Made by a program: the position numbers and the translations under genes | Origin: Adiantum capillus-veneris | Lineage: Eukaryota > Streptophyta > Polypodiopsida > Polypodiales > Pteridaceae | DNA length: 64,000 nt | Direction: 5' to 3' | Assembly: GCA_014529385.2 (NCBI GenBank) | Contig: CM043946.1 | Span: 22,832,077-22,896,076 of the forward strand | In this document: positions 22,901 to 32,339 of the stretch, in pieces | Layout of the letters: the number at the start of each line of letters is the position of its first letter | How positions within the stretch are numbered: the first letter of the stretch is position 1 | Notes under the pieces: model-generated | Database searches by the model: none | Seen by the model: the letters and a program-made list of their open reading frames with translations, nothing else | Told to the model about the DNA's origin: nothing

Positions 22901-25225
22901 TACACATTCTTTGTTAGCTCTAGTGTTGGAAGGGAAACAATTGGTGTTGTGTTGCTACAACAAGATCCCCACAGTACAAGGATGCGACCCATCTACTTTG
23001 CTAGTAGGGTCATTATTGCTTTGGAGAGAGACTACATAGAAGCAGAACTCATGATGATTTCTCTCATGTTTGCGATAAGGAAGTTTAGATCCTACTTGCT
23101 CCCAAAACCTTTTGTAATCCTCACCGCAGAGAATTTGTTCCCTTGGGTGTCATCTCAAATGAATCTTAGTACTAGGATCTCAAAGTGGATTATGGAGTTG
23201 CAAGAGTTTCAATACTCTTTCAAGGTAGAAGATAGTGTGCGTGCACAATTGGCAGGGATTCTCACTTATAGGGTGCATGAAAAGGAGATTAAGGTGCCTG
23301 AAGTAAAGACCCTACCATTGCCACCACCAAAAAGTATTCCTAATGCTTTTACCTTGTTCTTTGATGGAGCTTTTCGTCGAGCCACAGGAAAAGCAGGGGG
23401 AGGGCTAGTGTTGCTCAACCCAAGTGGAGAGGTGGTCATGAAAGAGAAGTTCAATCTACCAGGTTCAACTAGCAACAATGAAGCAGAATATGACACACTA
23501 CTTCATGGTTTAAAGATGTGCATTGGCCAAGGGATAAAACGTCTCATGGTAAAGGGAGATGCACTTCTCATTGTTAAACAGATTTTAGGCATTTGGGCAT
23601 GCAAGAATGAAAGCTTAAAGACAAAAGTTCATGACATTTGTAGATTGTTTAATCAATTTGAAGAAGTGCAACTATATCATATTCCTAGGAAACAGAATGA
23701 AGATGCCGATTTACTTGCACAGCAAGTAGTTACATGTGTTGAGAAAGAAGTGCAGGTCATCATGGTGGCAGCAACTGTCAAGCAACCGAGATACCAGGGA
23801 TTGGAGTCATTGACTCCCATTATTAGCTACATTTTGGAGGGCGAGTTTCCACAAGACTTCACGAAGGCTCAGAAGAGGAGACTCATGAAGAAGGCAAGTT
23901 TCTATCTCTTCCTAGAAGGCTCCCTCTATCAAAGAGGAAGGGATCAAGTATGGAGAAGAGTACCAACTATTGAGGAAATTCCAGCCATTCTAAAAGGTTT
24001 GCATGAAGAAGCATGTGGTGGTCATTTTTCCCAAGAATTAACTGTGAAGAAGATTTTGCTTGCGGGGTATGTTTGGCCAAGTCTGCATGTGGATGTCCAA
24101 CATTGGTGTAAAAGTTGTCACAATTGTCAGGTAAATGGGAATAGAAGATTGATTTATGGTCCAAGGAAAATCGTGCTTGCAAATGGACCCTTTGAAAAGT
24201 GGGGCATTGATGCTATGGGTCCTCTGCCCAGGACAAAAAATGGTAAACTCTACATTCTAGTGGTTGTAGACTATATGACTAGGTGGGTGGAAGCACAAAG
24301 TGTGGCAAAGGTAAATGAGAGGACAGTGAGCAAATTCGTCTACACTCACATTTGTTGTAGATTTGGCACACCTTTGGAGATTGTTTCTGATAATGGTCCA
24401 GGGTTTAGAAAGGGATTGCTCACAGAAGTCTGTGAAGAACTTCACATTCTACATCGTCACAGTACACCCTACTATCCCCAATCAAATGGTTTGGTAGAAA
24501 AAACTAATGGTGTCATTGCATGCATCAGTAGAAAGATGGTGAAAAACAAGACAAAGTTGTGGGATGACTTCTTGGATGGTGCCTTGTGGGCATATCGAAC
24601 CACATATAGGGAAGCCACGGAGTTCACACCATTTCACTTGGTCTATGGTCAAGAGGCTTTAGAGCCAATTGAACTAAACATTCCAACAATGCGACTTCAT
24701 GGCAAATCAGCACAAGATGATCAAGAAGCATGGATGGATCGACTTCTTACCTTAGCTGAGCTTGAGTGGAAAAGAGAAGCAGCATACGAGTGCTATAAGA
24801 GGAAAGCCACACAGACAAAGGAGAAGCTTGACAAGAAACTGAAGGACAAAGGCATCAATAAAGGAGATCTTGTGCTAAGGTATGACAATCAACTCGATAA
24901 TCGTTTTGATGCCAAATTTGAAACAAGATGGCAAGGGCCATACATAGTCAAGAAGGCTTTCAATTCAAGTTACTATCAGCTTATGGACTTGAATGGTAAA
25001 GAGCACTCCAGGAAAGTAAACGGGTATCGCTTGAAGCCCTATTTGAGTCGCCTTCTACCAAAGGATCTACCAAAGATCTGTCAAAAGGCCACTGTCTCAT
25101 GTAAGTATTGTTACATGAAGCATGAGTGTAACTCTAGCCAAAATTCTGAGGGGCCAAACAATAAAGATCTCGTCAAGGACTCTGAAGCGCTCTCTTTGGA
25201 AAAGATGCTTTATGATGGTACATGA
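19946..25225 (+). CDS. Ty3/Gypsy element G1: uninterrupted gag-pol polyprotein, 1759 aa
   Basis: Single unbroken frame from ATG 19946. Domains in order: Retrotrans_gag (about 20-150), CCHC knuckle CWNCGESGHGMYNC (about 246-259), basic linker ending RRRINLQDFPLG (about 367-378), protease (about 450-545; LVDRGAQICIM, then FILGRPWLMK), acidic spacer, RT (about 720-900; catalytic FIDDFCIYSS near 846), RNase H (about 990-1090), second RVT_3 RNase H (about 1130-1270; LFFDGAF, NNEAEYDTL, KGDALLIVKQ), integrase with HHCC (about 1352-1395), WGIDAMGPLP, SDNGPGF and QSNGLVEKTNG, and a C-terminal domain (WQGPYIVKKAF). The double RNase H places it in the Tat lineage, related to family T. The protease triplet reads Asp-Arg-Gly, which should abolish activity. 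There is no 5' LTR: Copia sequence lies about 40 bp upstream, so this copy is 5'-truncated. Confidence 0.95.
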   Translation: MESQRQMSGYPLFFGEPGEDAELFLANFKMSCRIKRIITDQERVEMFEVVLRKDASTWFESLPEEVKGNYTEVLNRFKKYFFDPQNTQKLWQDIVSHKQKDLDDYYLYKQEFLRLWALWIRNVANPGDGAEFLKKERFIAGLFHDLKVKVEAGEPATFDAAETRDAEKYRKLKCLRGEVPIEGLRPKGKSQASTSREIPEVTAEVIEKLNESLSSLSIHLAQAVGPKGQAKKSKARDPRPRRVLQCWNCGESGHGMYNCPWPRGEPGRPNLNYPVMNAGEGIGQQPRLLQRPNGPRPPPQGVEGVPPLPDPNVHVVEVTNSNEVDMEANGIKRGRGKGKEKEGVPSQSDHGQGKKAKETKEAKRTRRRINLQDFPLGHGMAPYNLLEDMRGKGPDISWPQFLALCPQVRRDLTKAVSTRRKVKESFPIVKIAHVEMNEDITPVLDYYIKGRLVRKGLVDRGAQICIMTEGLMQILGMHIHETPKIKVKMANNSKARCVGICKNVFVEAFGIKKAVDFYFMSTKGNGYPFILGRPWLMKMRALQDWESGKLICRNDNHKKVVFDMKEQRQEELHEESSQSETEEGWTDSTSEEESSGSITEEESSIEVMGVRFKPSNEETSCQGLEEVVPQENEGVQDEGMLEGMLSTTLTKDEREEFKCVLRKFPRIFAKDYTDVRGVDAVQHKIELKPEATPKAQKLRRLGVIKEQALLKEVRKLLAASFIYPVENSEWVSPVVVTPKKNGKWRVCVDYRPLNEATKRDHFPLPFQDEILNEVAGHEKYTMCDGYSGYFQIGIALEDQLKTTFITPWDCYAFRVMPFGLTNAPATFQRFMNMVFQAFFGKSIRVFIDDFCIYSSKSLHLQRVEEGLKKLYDMGGQLNPDKCHIGEDEVILLGHKVSYKGIEVDPSKAKALIELPSPKSLKEVISFIQKVKYMSRFIHLASELLHPLQKLTQQVEFAWSDELEEYFCNIKVILSELPTLMPPCWEYTFFVSSSVGRETIGVVLLQQDPHSTRMRPIYFASRVIIALERDYIEAELMMISLMFAIRKFRSYLLPKPFVILTAENLFPWVSSQMNLSTRISKWIMELQEFQYSFKVEDSVRAQLAGILTYRVHEKEIKVPEVKTLPLPPPKSIPNAFTLFFDGAFRRATGKAGGGLVLLNPSGEVVMKEKFNLPGSTSNNEAEYDTLLHGLKMCIGQGIKRLMVKGDALLIVKQILGIWACKNESLKTKVHDICRLFNQFEEVQLYHIPRKQNEDADLLAQQVVTCVEKEVQVIMVAATVKQPRYQGLESLTPIISYILEGEFPQDFTKAQKRRLMKKASFYLFLEGSLYQRGRDQVWRRVPTIEEIPAILKGLHEEACGGHFSQELTVKKILLAGYVWPSLHVDVQHWCKSCHNCQVNGNRRLIYGPRKIVLANGPFEKWGIDAMGPLPRTKNGKLYILVVVDYMTRWVEAQSVAKVNERTVSKFVYTHICCRFGTPLEIVSDNGPGFRKGLLTEVCEELHILHRHSTPYYPQSNGLVEKTNGVIACISRKMVKNKTKLWDDFLDGALWAYRTTYREATEFTPFHLVYGQEALEPIELNIPTMRLHGKSAQDDQEAWMDRLLTLAELEWKREAAYECYKRKATQTKEKLDKKLKDKGINKGDLVLRYDNQLDNRFDAKFETRWQGPYIVKKAFNSSYYQLMDLNGKEHSRKVNGYRLKPYLSRLLPKDLPKICQKATVSCKYCYMKHECNSSQNSEGPNNKDLVKDSEALSLEKMLYDGT

Positions 25226-25239
25226 ATATACCATCATCT

Positions 25240-25249
25240 AGGGGGAGGG
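25240..25249 (+). other. G1 polypurine tract
   Basis: AGGGGGAGGG lies 14 bp after the gag-pol stop and 4 bp before the 3' LTR start (TGATAGCCG at 25254). Confidence 0.8.
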
Positions 25250-25253
25250 CTAA

Positions 25254-27300
25254 TGATAGCCGTTTTTCGGCTCTTTGTAATTGCCACAGTGAGTTACCTC
25301 ACCGTACCAAAATCACCCAAACATTGTGGCTATCCCTACCATTTCACTGTATATAGGCGTGCGTGAGTCACGGGACTTTCTTAAAAAAACCCTCAATTAG
25401 CTAGTCATTGGGCTAGTTGAGCCAAAAAAATAAAAAAAATAAAAAATATAAGTATATTTTGGCCCATGCGTATGTAAATATTTCTTTGTATATAGGGCCT
25501 AAATAAAAGATTTTTTTCATAATTATTTTGGTATTTATTTAAATATTTCTACCAAGGTGTGTGTTATTTATGCTCTGTACATTGCCTCACCATTACCACA
25601 ATTTTTCATACTCTTTATTCCATATAGAAATATTTTCATGTAAGCTTCTCTTATATTTGGTGTAACTCCACCCCAACAAAAATCCAAAAAAACTAGTTTT
25701 ATTTATGTGTATATTTTTTCACTATTGTGATTTCTCCTTTCCTACATCTATTTTGTTTTTTTTCTAAAAAATTAGAACACCAAAAATATTTATCTTTTTA
25801 TGATAGCCTCATAATGAGAGAGATTTCTTTTGACCCCTTTATATTTTTTCCACTTATATTATTTATATTTGACATGTACATATTTTTTAGACCCCTCAAT
25901 ATTTGATTTTCTTAGTTGTACTATTCACTTATATCATGATCTCAACAATATCTTCAATTATAGACCTACCAAATAAGGTCAAGGGTAGGTGGCATGCATA
26001 CATGCACTATGGAGGGCTCACTCTTGGAGGTATTCAAAAGAATCATCCAAAGAAGGACCCCACAAGGACCTTGTGCAGTGGAAAAAAACGGTCGGTTTTG
26101 CTGAATTTTTAAAGTTCACTTGCTCTCCGAATTTGAAAAGGTGATACAAACAAAAGTTGTAGCTCGTGGGCTGAACTTTTGTCTCAAATTTTTTCATATT
26201 TTTCTGAGCTACGCGCTGTGAGTTATGATTTTATTAGTGGACCCTAGTTTTTCCATGCTATGCAGCCACACTCTCTCTTCCACTTTATCATTTTCCTCTT
26301 TCACACACACTTCTCCACTCATCATTCCCACCTCTCTCACCACTCCTCTCTGCACCCTACTCACCTTCTCCTCAACCTTGAAGAATAAGAGAAACCATGG
26401 TGAACTCATACCTCCCACACACAATTCCATTCCAAAATTGACCACCTAGTCTCATTTTTCCTCCTCCAAATTACCCATATCTATCAAAAAAACCACAAAA
26501 TTCAGCCTCTTCTCTTAAAAGACAGCATCATGGTGGTTGATTACTCAGCTTCAATTACCTTGTCTCTCAAGGAAGGTCAAGAGTGGAGAAAAAATGTACC
26601 GTCAAAGCTAGTGGACCGTCAACGAGCGTCAAAATTGGCCCTACTCAAGACACTTGGAGCATCAACCTTGTAAGAAATCCACCTTTTCTTACCTCTTAAG
26701 AGTTTTTCTTCCTTATTTGTATCCTACATGGATACTCCCATTGTAAATATCCAATTCCATTTGTAAATTAATACTAACTCTACTAACACTAACCCACTAT
26801 GAAAAGTCCTATCACCTCCATATCTCTCCTCTCTCTTTCCCCACCAACTTCTTGATAATTCCAAGCAAAAGAAATTAGATAAATTGCTAAAAATCTAACC
26901 CAACCATGGTTAGAGGAGTAACCCTAGCCTTCAAAATTGCTATAAAAGGAGGGTGTAGCTAGCACAAAAGGGGGAGCCATAAGCAAGAGCACTATGCTAT
27001 AGCTTGAGAAGCCAAGCTCAACCTCTCTAGAAGGAGCTCTTGAGTGGAGGCTCATTGTCTTATGCATGTGCATATGTTGTAATAGGGGATTAGCAAGGGA
27101 ACTCTATGCCATTGTAAGAGAGAGAGTGATCATTCAATTGAGAGTAGGAAATCTATCATTTCTCCTACTAGTGTAAGCCCAACATTTGCTGAATCAAGGA
27201 GGGTGGATTTGGACTAAGCTTGGATACTTTTGTCTCCCTTCCAACGTGAAGTAATGGACAACAATGATGCGTAAGTGTCTTGGTGTTTTTTGTTAAGTTC
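25254..27300 (+). repeat. G1 3' LTR (right end uncertain)
   Basis: It starts TGATAGCCG just after the purine tract. It is AT-rich to about 25950, with pyrimidine-rich tracts around 26260-26380. A TATA box (TATAAAAG) lies at 26941-26948, followed by a plausible transcription start region. The right end is not fixed because no second copy is present. A point between about 27220 and 27420 is likely. No coding sequence is seen in it. Confidence 0.6.
26941..26948 (+). promoter_or_regulatory. TATA box of the G1 LTR promoter
   Basis: TATAAAAG, preceded by a GC-poor stretch and followed by sequence of typical U3/R composition. It would drive transcription into whatever lies downstream, here the family X copy 2 leader. 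Confidence 0.5.
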
Positions 27301-27607
27301 TTGATAGCTTGTCTCTGGTGTTGTCATCAATCTAGCCATAAATCCCACATACTGTAAGAGGGCGACAGGGTGGAGAGGACTCCCCTGGCTTTAAGACAGT
27401 GATTGGGGTGGCTTTTTTTTGTGATGTGTTGTGGTGAAATTTACGCAAGCTATGTTGAACAAATACTAATCTCACTTTCATTTGTCATGACAGATTTGTA
27501 AGAAGGTATTAATGCAACAAGCACCCCCTCCCCCTTTCTCTCTCTTTCTTAAATATATAGTTGTGTTTGCTTGATCATTGCCGATACGTTTCAAAGCAGC
27601 CCGAGCA

Positions 27608-27609
<2 letters not shown>

Positions 27610-27687
<78 letters not shown>
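27610..27687 (+). repeat. (CT)n microsatellite, about 78 bp
   Basis: Uninterrupted CT dinucleotide run. The open frames across it on the minus strand (Arg-Glu repeats) are artefacts. The surrounding 27300-27907 is leader-like, non-coding sequence. Confidence 0.95.
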
Positions 27688-27690
<3 letters not shown>

Positions 27691-27907
27691 GTGTTTTAGT
27701 GTGTAAAAGTGTTCCATTGGTGTTAGGGTTAGTGTAAATTCCTTGCTTGTTTGTGGGTTGCTCTAACGATTCTCCTCTTTTGCATCCTAGTTCGCTCTTA
27801 AACTAGGTGGTGCCCCTTGTGTAGTTGGGATTTGGCTGTGGGTTTGTAGTTTTGGTTTGTGTTGTGTTGTGCCCCAGCCCCATTGAGCAGCACGGGAGCC
27901 TTGAAGG

Positions 27908-30418
27908 GTGTCTAGAGGTTGCTCTTCTTGTTGCCCGCCCCGGACCGCCTCAGTACTAGTAAACGCACTCACACGATCGATGCTCCAAAAACAAAATTAT
28001 ATTCTTGAGGAAAGAGACATGGCATCAATTGCCCAATCTCAGAAAAAGAAGAAAACACAAAGAAAGAGATCGCAAAAAGTAGCGAAGTCAGACCCCAGCT
28101 CAAAGACCAACATAGGGACTGGTGATGACCCCGTATATATGAACGACGCTGAAGAAGGTTCTGATTCAGGTGAAACCATGGAGACCAAAACGACCACTAA
28201 CATAGAAACCAACAAGGAAGATCTTCATTAGCCACAATGGCCAGGATCCAAAAAGAAGATAGGAACTTACCCAAACCCTACAGAGGAGATTCAGCGAGTC
28301 AAGCAATTAACGAGTTTGGTAGAAGATACCCAAAGGGATCTAGAACCAGCACCTAGGAAGATCCAAATTACAGACACCGTGTTCCCTACGCAACAACAAC
28401 CTCACCAAGTCCATAGACCCTTGGACATACCTAGTGTCATCCAAGAAGAAAGTGACTTAAAGTCATGGGAAAGTGGGCGTACTCACTTCTTGATGGAAAG
28501 AATGTTTACAGAGGGACTACCTGATCCTATCGAAGAAATGGAGATCCCATCTTTCCCACGTCAAGGGAATGAAGTCCAAAAGGTGCCGTTAAACATTGCG
28601 AAATTGATGGATTTCATGTCTTCAGAAGTTAGAACCACCATCATGTCCAAACTATATAAAGACCCTGAGCTAGTCTCATCTCTTCGAGCCTTCCTCAATG
28701 GAGAACTAAAGTTTGGGCTACCACAATTTTCACAGATGGATGGAGTTGGGGAGATGCCAATAGAGGAGGAACACTTAGATCTACAACCCAACCTAGATGA
28801 GAACTTTGTTATAGAAATACCCATTAACAAGTTGGGACAATACTTTGAGGGTGATGAATCTAATGCAACTATACCAATTACTACTAAGGGATTAACTGTG
28901 AAGGGAATCCTTGATGGTGGCGCTGGGGTTAGCATTGTGACTAAAAATTGCTGGGAGTCTATGGGGAGACCTCACCTTGAAGCCACAAGAGTAGTGGTAA
29001 AAATGTATAATGGATCTATTGTTACACCTATTGGAATGCTAAAGGATCTCATGATCAAGGTCTTGGGACACAAGGTAAGCCAGACTTTCATTGTTATGGA
29101 TTTTTCCAAGCATCCTATGTCATTTGAGATGATCTTAGGGCGTCCATTCATGAGGGAAGAAAAAATGGTGCATGACTGGTCCAAAAACCATGTCTACTTA
29201 CAGTTCCAAGAGTGTGTCATTCGAGTTGATCTTTTAAGTGGTCGAACGCATCCTCTAGGAAATAAATTCATCATTGATAATCGATCAGACACAACAATTC
29301 ACTCAGCTCCATTACAGTATTGTTACACGTGTAACGAAGACACGGATATTGGGAAGAACTCTAATTATATGGATGTACTACCTGGGATGACGGAGTCGGA
29401 CAATGTGGATTGCATCCACCTAGCAGCAACTATAGATACATGGGGAGCTAGAGGAACAACCTGTGTAACACCAGATGGGGAAGAGATACCACACATTGCA
29501 CCAGTAAATATGTTAGGTGTAGCGCATGTAACATCCGATGATCAGAAAGAGGCACACCTACCTGAGAGTGAAACTGATGATTCCTCAAAGGCTTCAGGCC
29601 AATACACATCAGAAACGGAATCTCAGGGAGAAATGGATTCAGAACCTGAGGAAACATCGAGTGAACCAAGTATAGAAACTAAACACTCAAGGCCTAGTAC
29701 AACCGTCTATGGTAATTTATATGAGATTGAAGAAGATACAAGCAAAGACCTATCAGGCGTGTCGAGTTCAAACATTTACCAAAATCAAAACCTTAATAAG
29801 AAACAAAGGTCATATAAGAGACGACGATATCGAGAAAATGCGAGAGCTAGGATAAACAAGGAAAGATCTACTGCAGAATGTCTTAGCTATCTAGGGGCAT
29901 GTGATGCTCATCGAAAGCTAGTAGACAATTGGGGTGAACATCTCCAGAGTGTCATGTGGTATAGCCCGCGACCCATTGACCTCGCTCAATTGGAGGTTAC
30001 AGAGCCGAAATTGAGTCGAACTATAAGAAGACGTCAAAACCGAGAGTTAGCACAACAACAAAAGGAGGCAGAACTAAAAGAAAGGTCTCCGTCAGGACAA
30101 GAGCCTGCTGACTTACATACGGCTCCTGAACATATTAAATCTTATACCACGGGGGAGCGAAAGGTTGTGTATGCCAAAGCCCAACGAATACCTACCAATG
30201 GAAGCAGTGAAGTCTATGATGGTCCATCGGTAGTTAAAGAGATAGAATTAGCAGAACCAGGTGAGGAGTCTAAACCAGTCTTTATTGCTCAAGACCTTAC
30301 CGAAACTGAAAAGGCTGTACTTAAGGAGCTCCTCAAGGAATACAAGGATATCTTTGCTTGGACATATCATGACATGAAGGGCGTTCCACCTTCTATGTGC
30401 AACATACAATTCCCATGA
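27908..30418 (+). pseudogene. Family X N-terminal region and first retropepsin-like domain
   Basis: One frame of about 836 codons with a single in-frame TAG at 28229-28231; the likely ATG is at 28019 (MASIAQSQKKKK). The N-terminal 70 residues are very basic, then Ser/Glu/Thr-rich. I see no capsid domain and no CCHC knuckle. A helical segment around 28560-28720 leads to the protease-like domain (about 28860-29230): GILDGGAGVSIV, then EMILGRPFMREEKMVHDW. The triplet is Asp-Gly-Gly. A long acidic spacer (29560-29730), a basic patch (about 29790-29860) and a pre-RT segment follow. The frame ends at 30418 after a one-base loss near 30397, where RT continues in another frame. Confidence 0.8.
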
Positions 30419-31959
30419 TCAACACTGCTAAACCCGTCCAGCAACGACCCTATCCAATGAATCCTAAGTACGCCAAAATTGTACAAGAGGAGATTGAAAA
30501 ACTTATCCAATGTGGATTCATATACCCTATTGAGCACTCAGAATGGGTTTCTCCAATAGTCATTGTGCCAAAAAAGAATGTAAAACTAAGAGTGTGCGTG
30601 GACCTCAAGAAAGTTAGTGCAGCCACTAGGAGAGATCATTATCCCTTGCCATATTCAGAACATGTGCTTGAAAGAGTTGCGGGCAAGGAAGCTTATAGCT
30701 TTTTAGATGGGTCCTCTGGTTACAATCAAATCACAATTGCATTAGAGGACCAAGCTAAAACTGCTTTTATCACAGAGTTTGGAGTGTTTGCATTTCGTGT
30801 TATGGCTTTTGGCTTAACAAATGCCCCTGCTACATTCCAACGATTAATAAACACTGCGTTTAAGGAATTTCTAAGGGAGTTTTGTGAAGCTTTCCTAGAC
30901 GACCTTTGTGTTTATTCTTCTTGGGAGAAGCATTTGTTATATCTACGAAAAATATTTGAAAGGTGCAAATTTTATCGCATCTCATTGAACCCTGTAGAAT
31001 GCCAATTTTGGGTTAAGCATGGACTCATTCTAGGGCATATAGTGTCCAAGAACGGGATATCCACAGATGAGAGTAAGATTAAATCCATTGCCACTTTGCC
31101 ACCACCTACGAACTATAAAGGAGTTCAAAGATTTATGGGCCATGTTGGTTATTATCGAAGGTTTATTTTAAACTTTGCCAAGATAGCGCGTCCATTGTAC
31201 AAGCTTCTTATCGAGTTTCACTGGACGGAAGAATGTCACCAATCTTATGAGTTATTAAAGAAGGCCCTAACAAGTGCTCCAATCCTGCGAAAACCTGATT
31301 GGAATGTACCTGTTCATGTGCATATTGATGCATCAAACTTTGCTATTGGGTGTGTTCTAACTCAACCAGGAGAACATAAATTGGACTACCCTATTAGCTT
31401 TGCAAGTCGCCAATTAAATGATGCCGAGATGAACTACACTACTACAGAGCGCGAAGGTCTAGCTATGATTTACGCAGTAAAGAAATTTCGCTATTACCTT
31501 CTTGCTACCAAGTTTGTGTTTTATGTTGATCATCAAGCATTGCTATATTTGGTAAACAAGCCGTGTTTCACAAGTCGAATTACACGATGGTTGTTAATTC
31601 TTCTTGACTTTGACTTCACCGTTATTGTGAGGCCTGGGAGGAAACATGTCATGGCAGATCATTTATCTCGTATCCCTAATGGCGAAGCTCCTACGGGGGT
31701 TGATGATGAATTGCCCAATACTCCTTTGTTCATTGTTGAGACAATGCCTGAATGGAGTGAAAAGATTGTTAACTTCTTAGTTAATGGTTTTCCACCCAAA
31801 GAGCTGCGAAAAGATATAGCTCGAAAATTAATCAAGGAATGCGAATCCTATTGCTTACTGGCTGGAACCTCTATAAGAGAGGAAAAGATGATGTTCTTAG
31901 ACGCTGTGCCCGCGAGGATGAGTATTTATATATTCTACAAGAGGCACACATGGGCGTAG
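30397..31959 (+). CDS. Family X reverse transcriptase and RNase H
   Basis: About 490 meaningful codons. [18 protein letters not shown] (about 30534), [20 protein letters not shown] (about 30690), [18 protein letters not shown] (about 30795) and the catalytic [10 protein letters not shown] (about 30894). The connection has [12 protein letters not shown] (about 31132). RNase [17 protein letters not shown] (about 31315), [19 protein letters not shown] (about 31400) and [13 protein letters not shown] (about 31650). No archaeal-type second RNase H is present. The frame begins without a proper start because it continues the upstream frame after a one-base loss. After about 31850 it runs out of phase, and the real sequence continues in the frame of the next entry. 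Confidence 0.9.
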   Translation: MQHTIPMINTAKPVQQRPYPMNPKYAKIVQEEIEKLIQCGFIYPIEHSEWVSPIVIVPKKNVKLRVCVDLKKVSAATRRDHYPLPYSEHVLERVAGKEAYSFLDGSSGYNQITIALEDQAKTAFITEFGVFAFRVMAFGLTNAPATFQRLINTAFKEFLREFCEAFLDDLCVYSSWEKHLLYLRKIFERCKFYRISLNPVECQFWVKHGLILGHIVSKNGISTDESKIKSIATLPPPTNYKGVQRFMGHVGYYRRFILNFAKIARPLYKLLIEFHWTEECHQSYELLKKALTSAPILRKPDWNVPVHVHIDASNFAIGCVLTQPGEHKLDYPISFASRQLNDAEMNYTTTEREGLAMIYAVKKFRYYLLATKFVFYVDHQALLYLVNKPCFTSRITRWLLILLDFDFTVIVRPGRKHVMADHLSRIPNGEAPTGVDDELPNTPLFIVETMPEWSEKIVNFLVNGFPPKELRKDIARKLIKECESYCLLAGTSIREEKMMFLDAVPARMSIYIFYKRHTWA

Positions 31960-32339
31960 CTGGTGGTCACTTTTCAGGAAAGTTGACTGCCCGAAAGATC
32001 TTACAGTCAGGCTATTGGTGGGCCACTCTGTTTAAGGATGCATCACTTTTTGCAAAGGGATGTGATGAATGCCAACGCTTCAAGAAGCCACAAAGAAGGG
32101 ATAGGATGCCTCTACATCCCATCAAGGTAACCCAACCATTTGAAAAGTGGGGCTTAGACTTTGTAGGACCGATTAGTCCGACTGCACGTAACACGCAATC
32201 ACGATATATCATTGTGGCTACCGACTATGTAACCAAATGGGCGGAGGCAAAGCAACACGAAAGGCGGATGCAAAAACAAAAGCTAAGTTCCTCTTTGAGA
32301 ACATTATCACACGTTTTGGATGCCCCTTTGAACTTGTGA
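31839..32339 (+). CDS. Family X integrase, N-terminal part
   Basis: The meaningful sequence runs from about 31855 to 32250. It carries the HHCC zinc-binding region ([17 protein letters not shown], then CDECQRF, about 31945-32085) and the first catalytic Asp in [14 protein letters not shown] (about 32140-32175). The ends of this open frame are out of phase with the neighbours at both sides (single-base frameshifts near 31850 and 32240). Confidence 0.88.
   Translation: MRILLLTGWNLYKRGKDDVLRRCAREDEYLYILQEAHMGVAGGHFSGKLTARKILQSGYWWATLFKDASLFAKGCDECQRFKKPQRRDRMPLHPIKVTQPFEKWGLDFVGPISPTARNTQSRYIIVATDYVTKWAEAKQHERRMQKQKLSSSLRTLSHVLDAPLNL

Noticed and set aside
27745..27760. 5' LTR of family X copy 2 starting at TGTTTGTGG
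   Set aside because: It shares only nine bases with the proposed 3' LTR at 34406 and diverges at once.
30397..30418. Programmed frameshift between family X protease and RT
   Set aside because: A one-base loss explains it, two further single-base slips occur in the same copy (near 31850 and 32240), and no slippery site with a downstream structure is evident.
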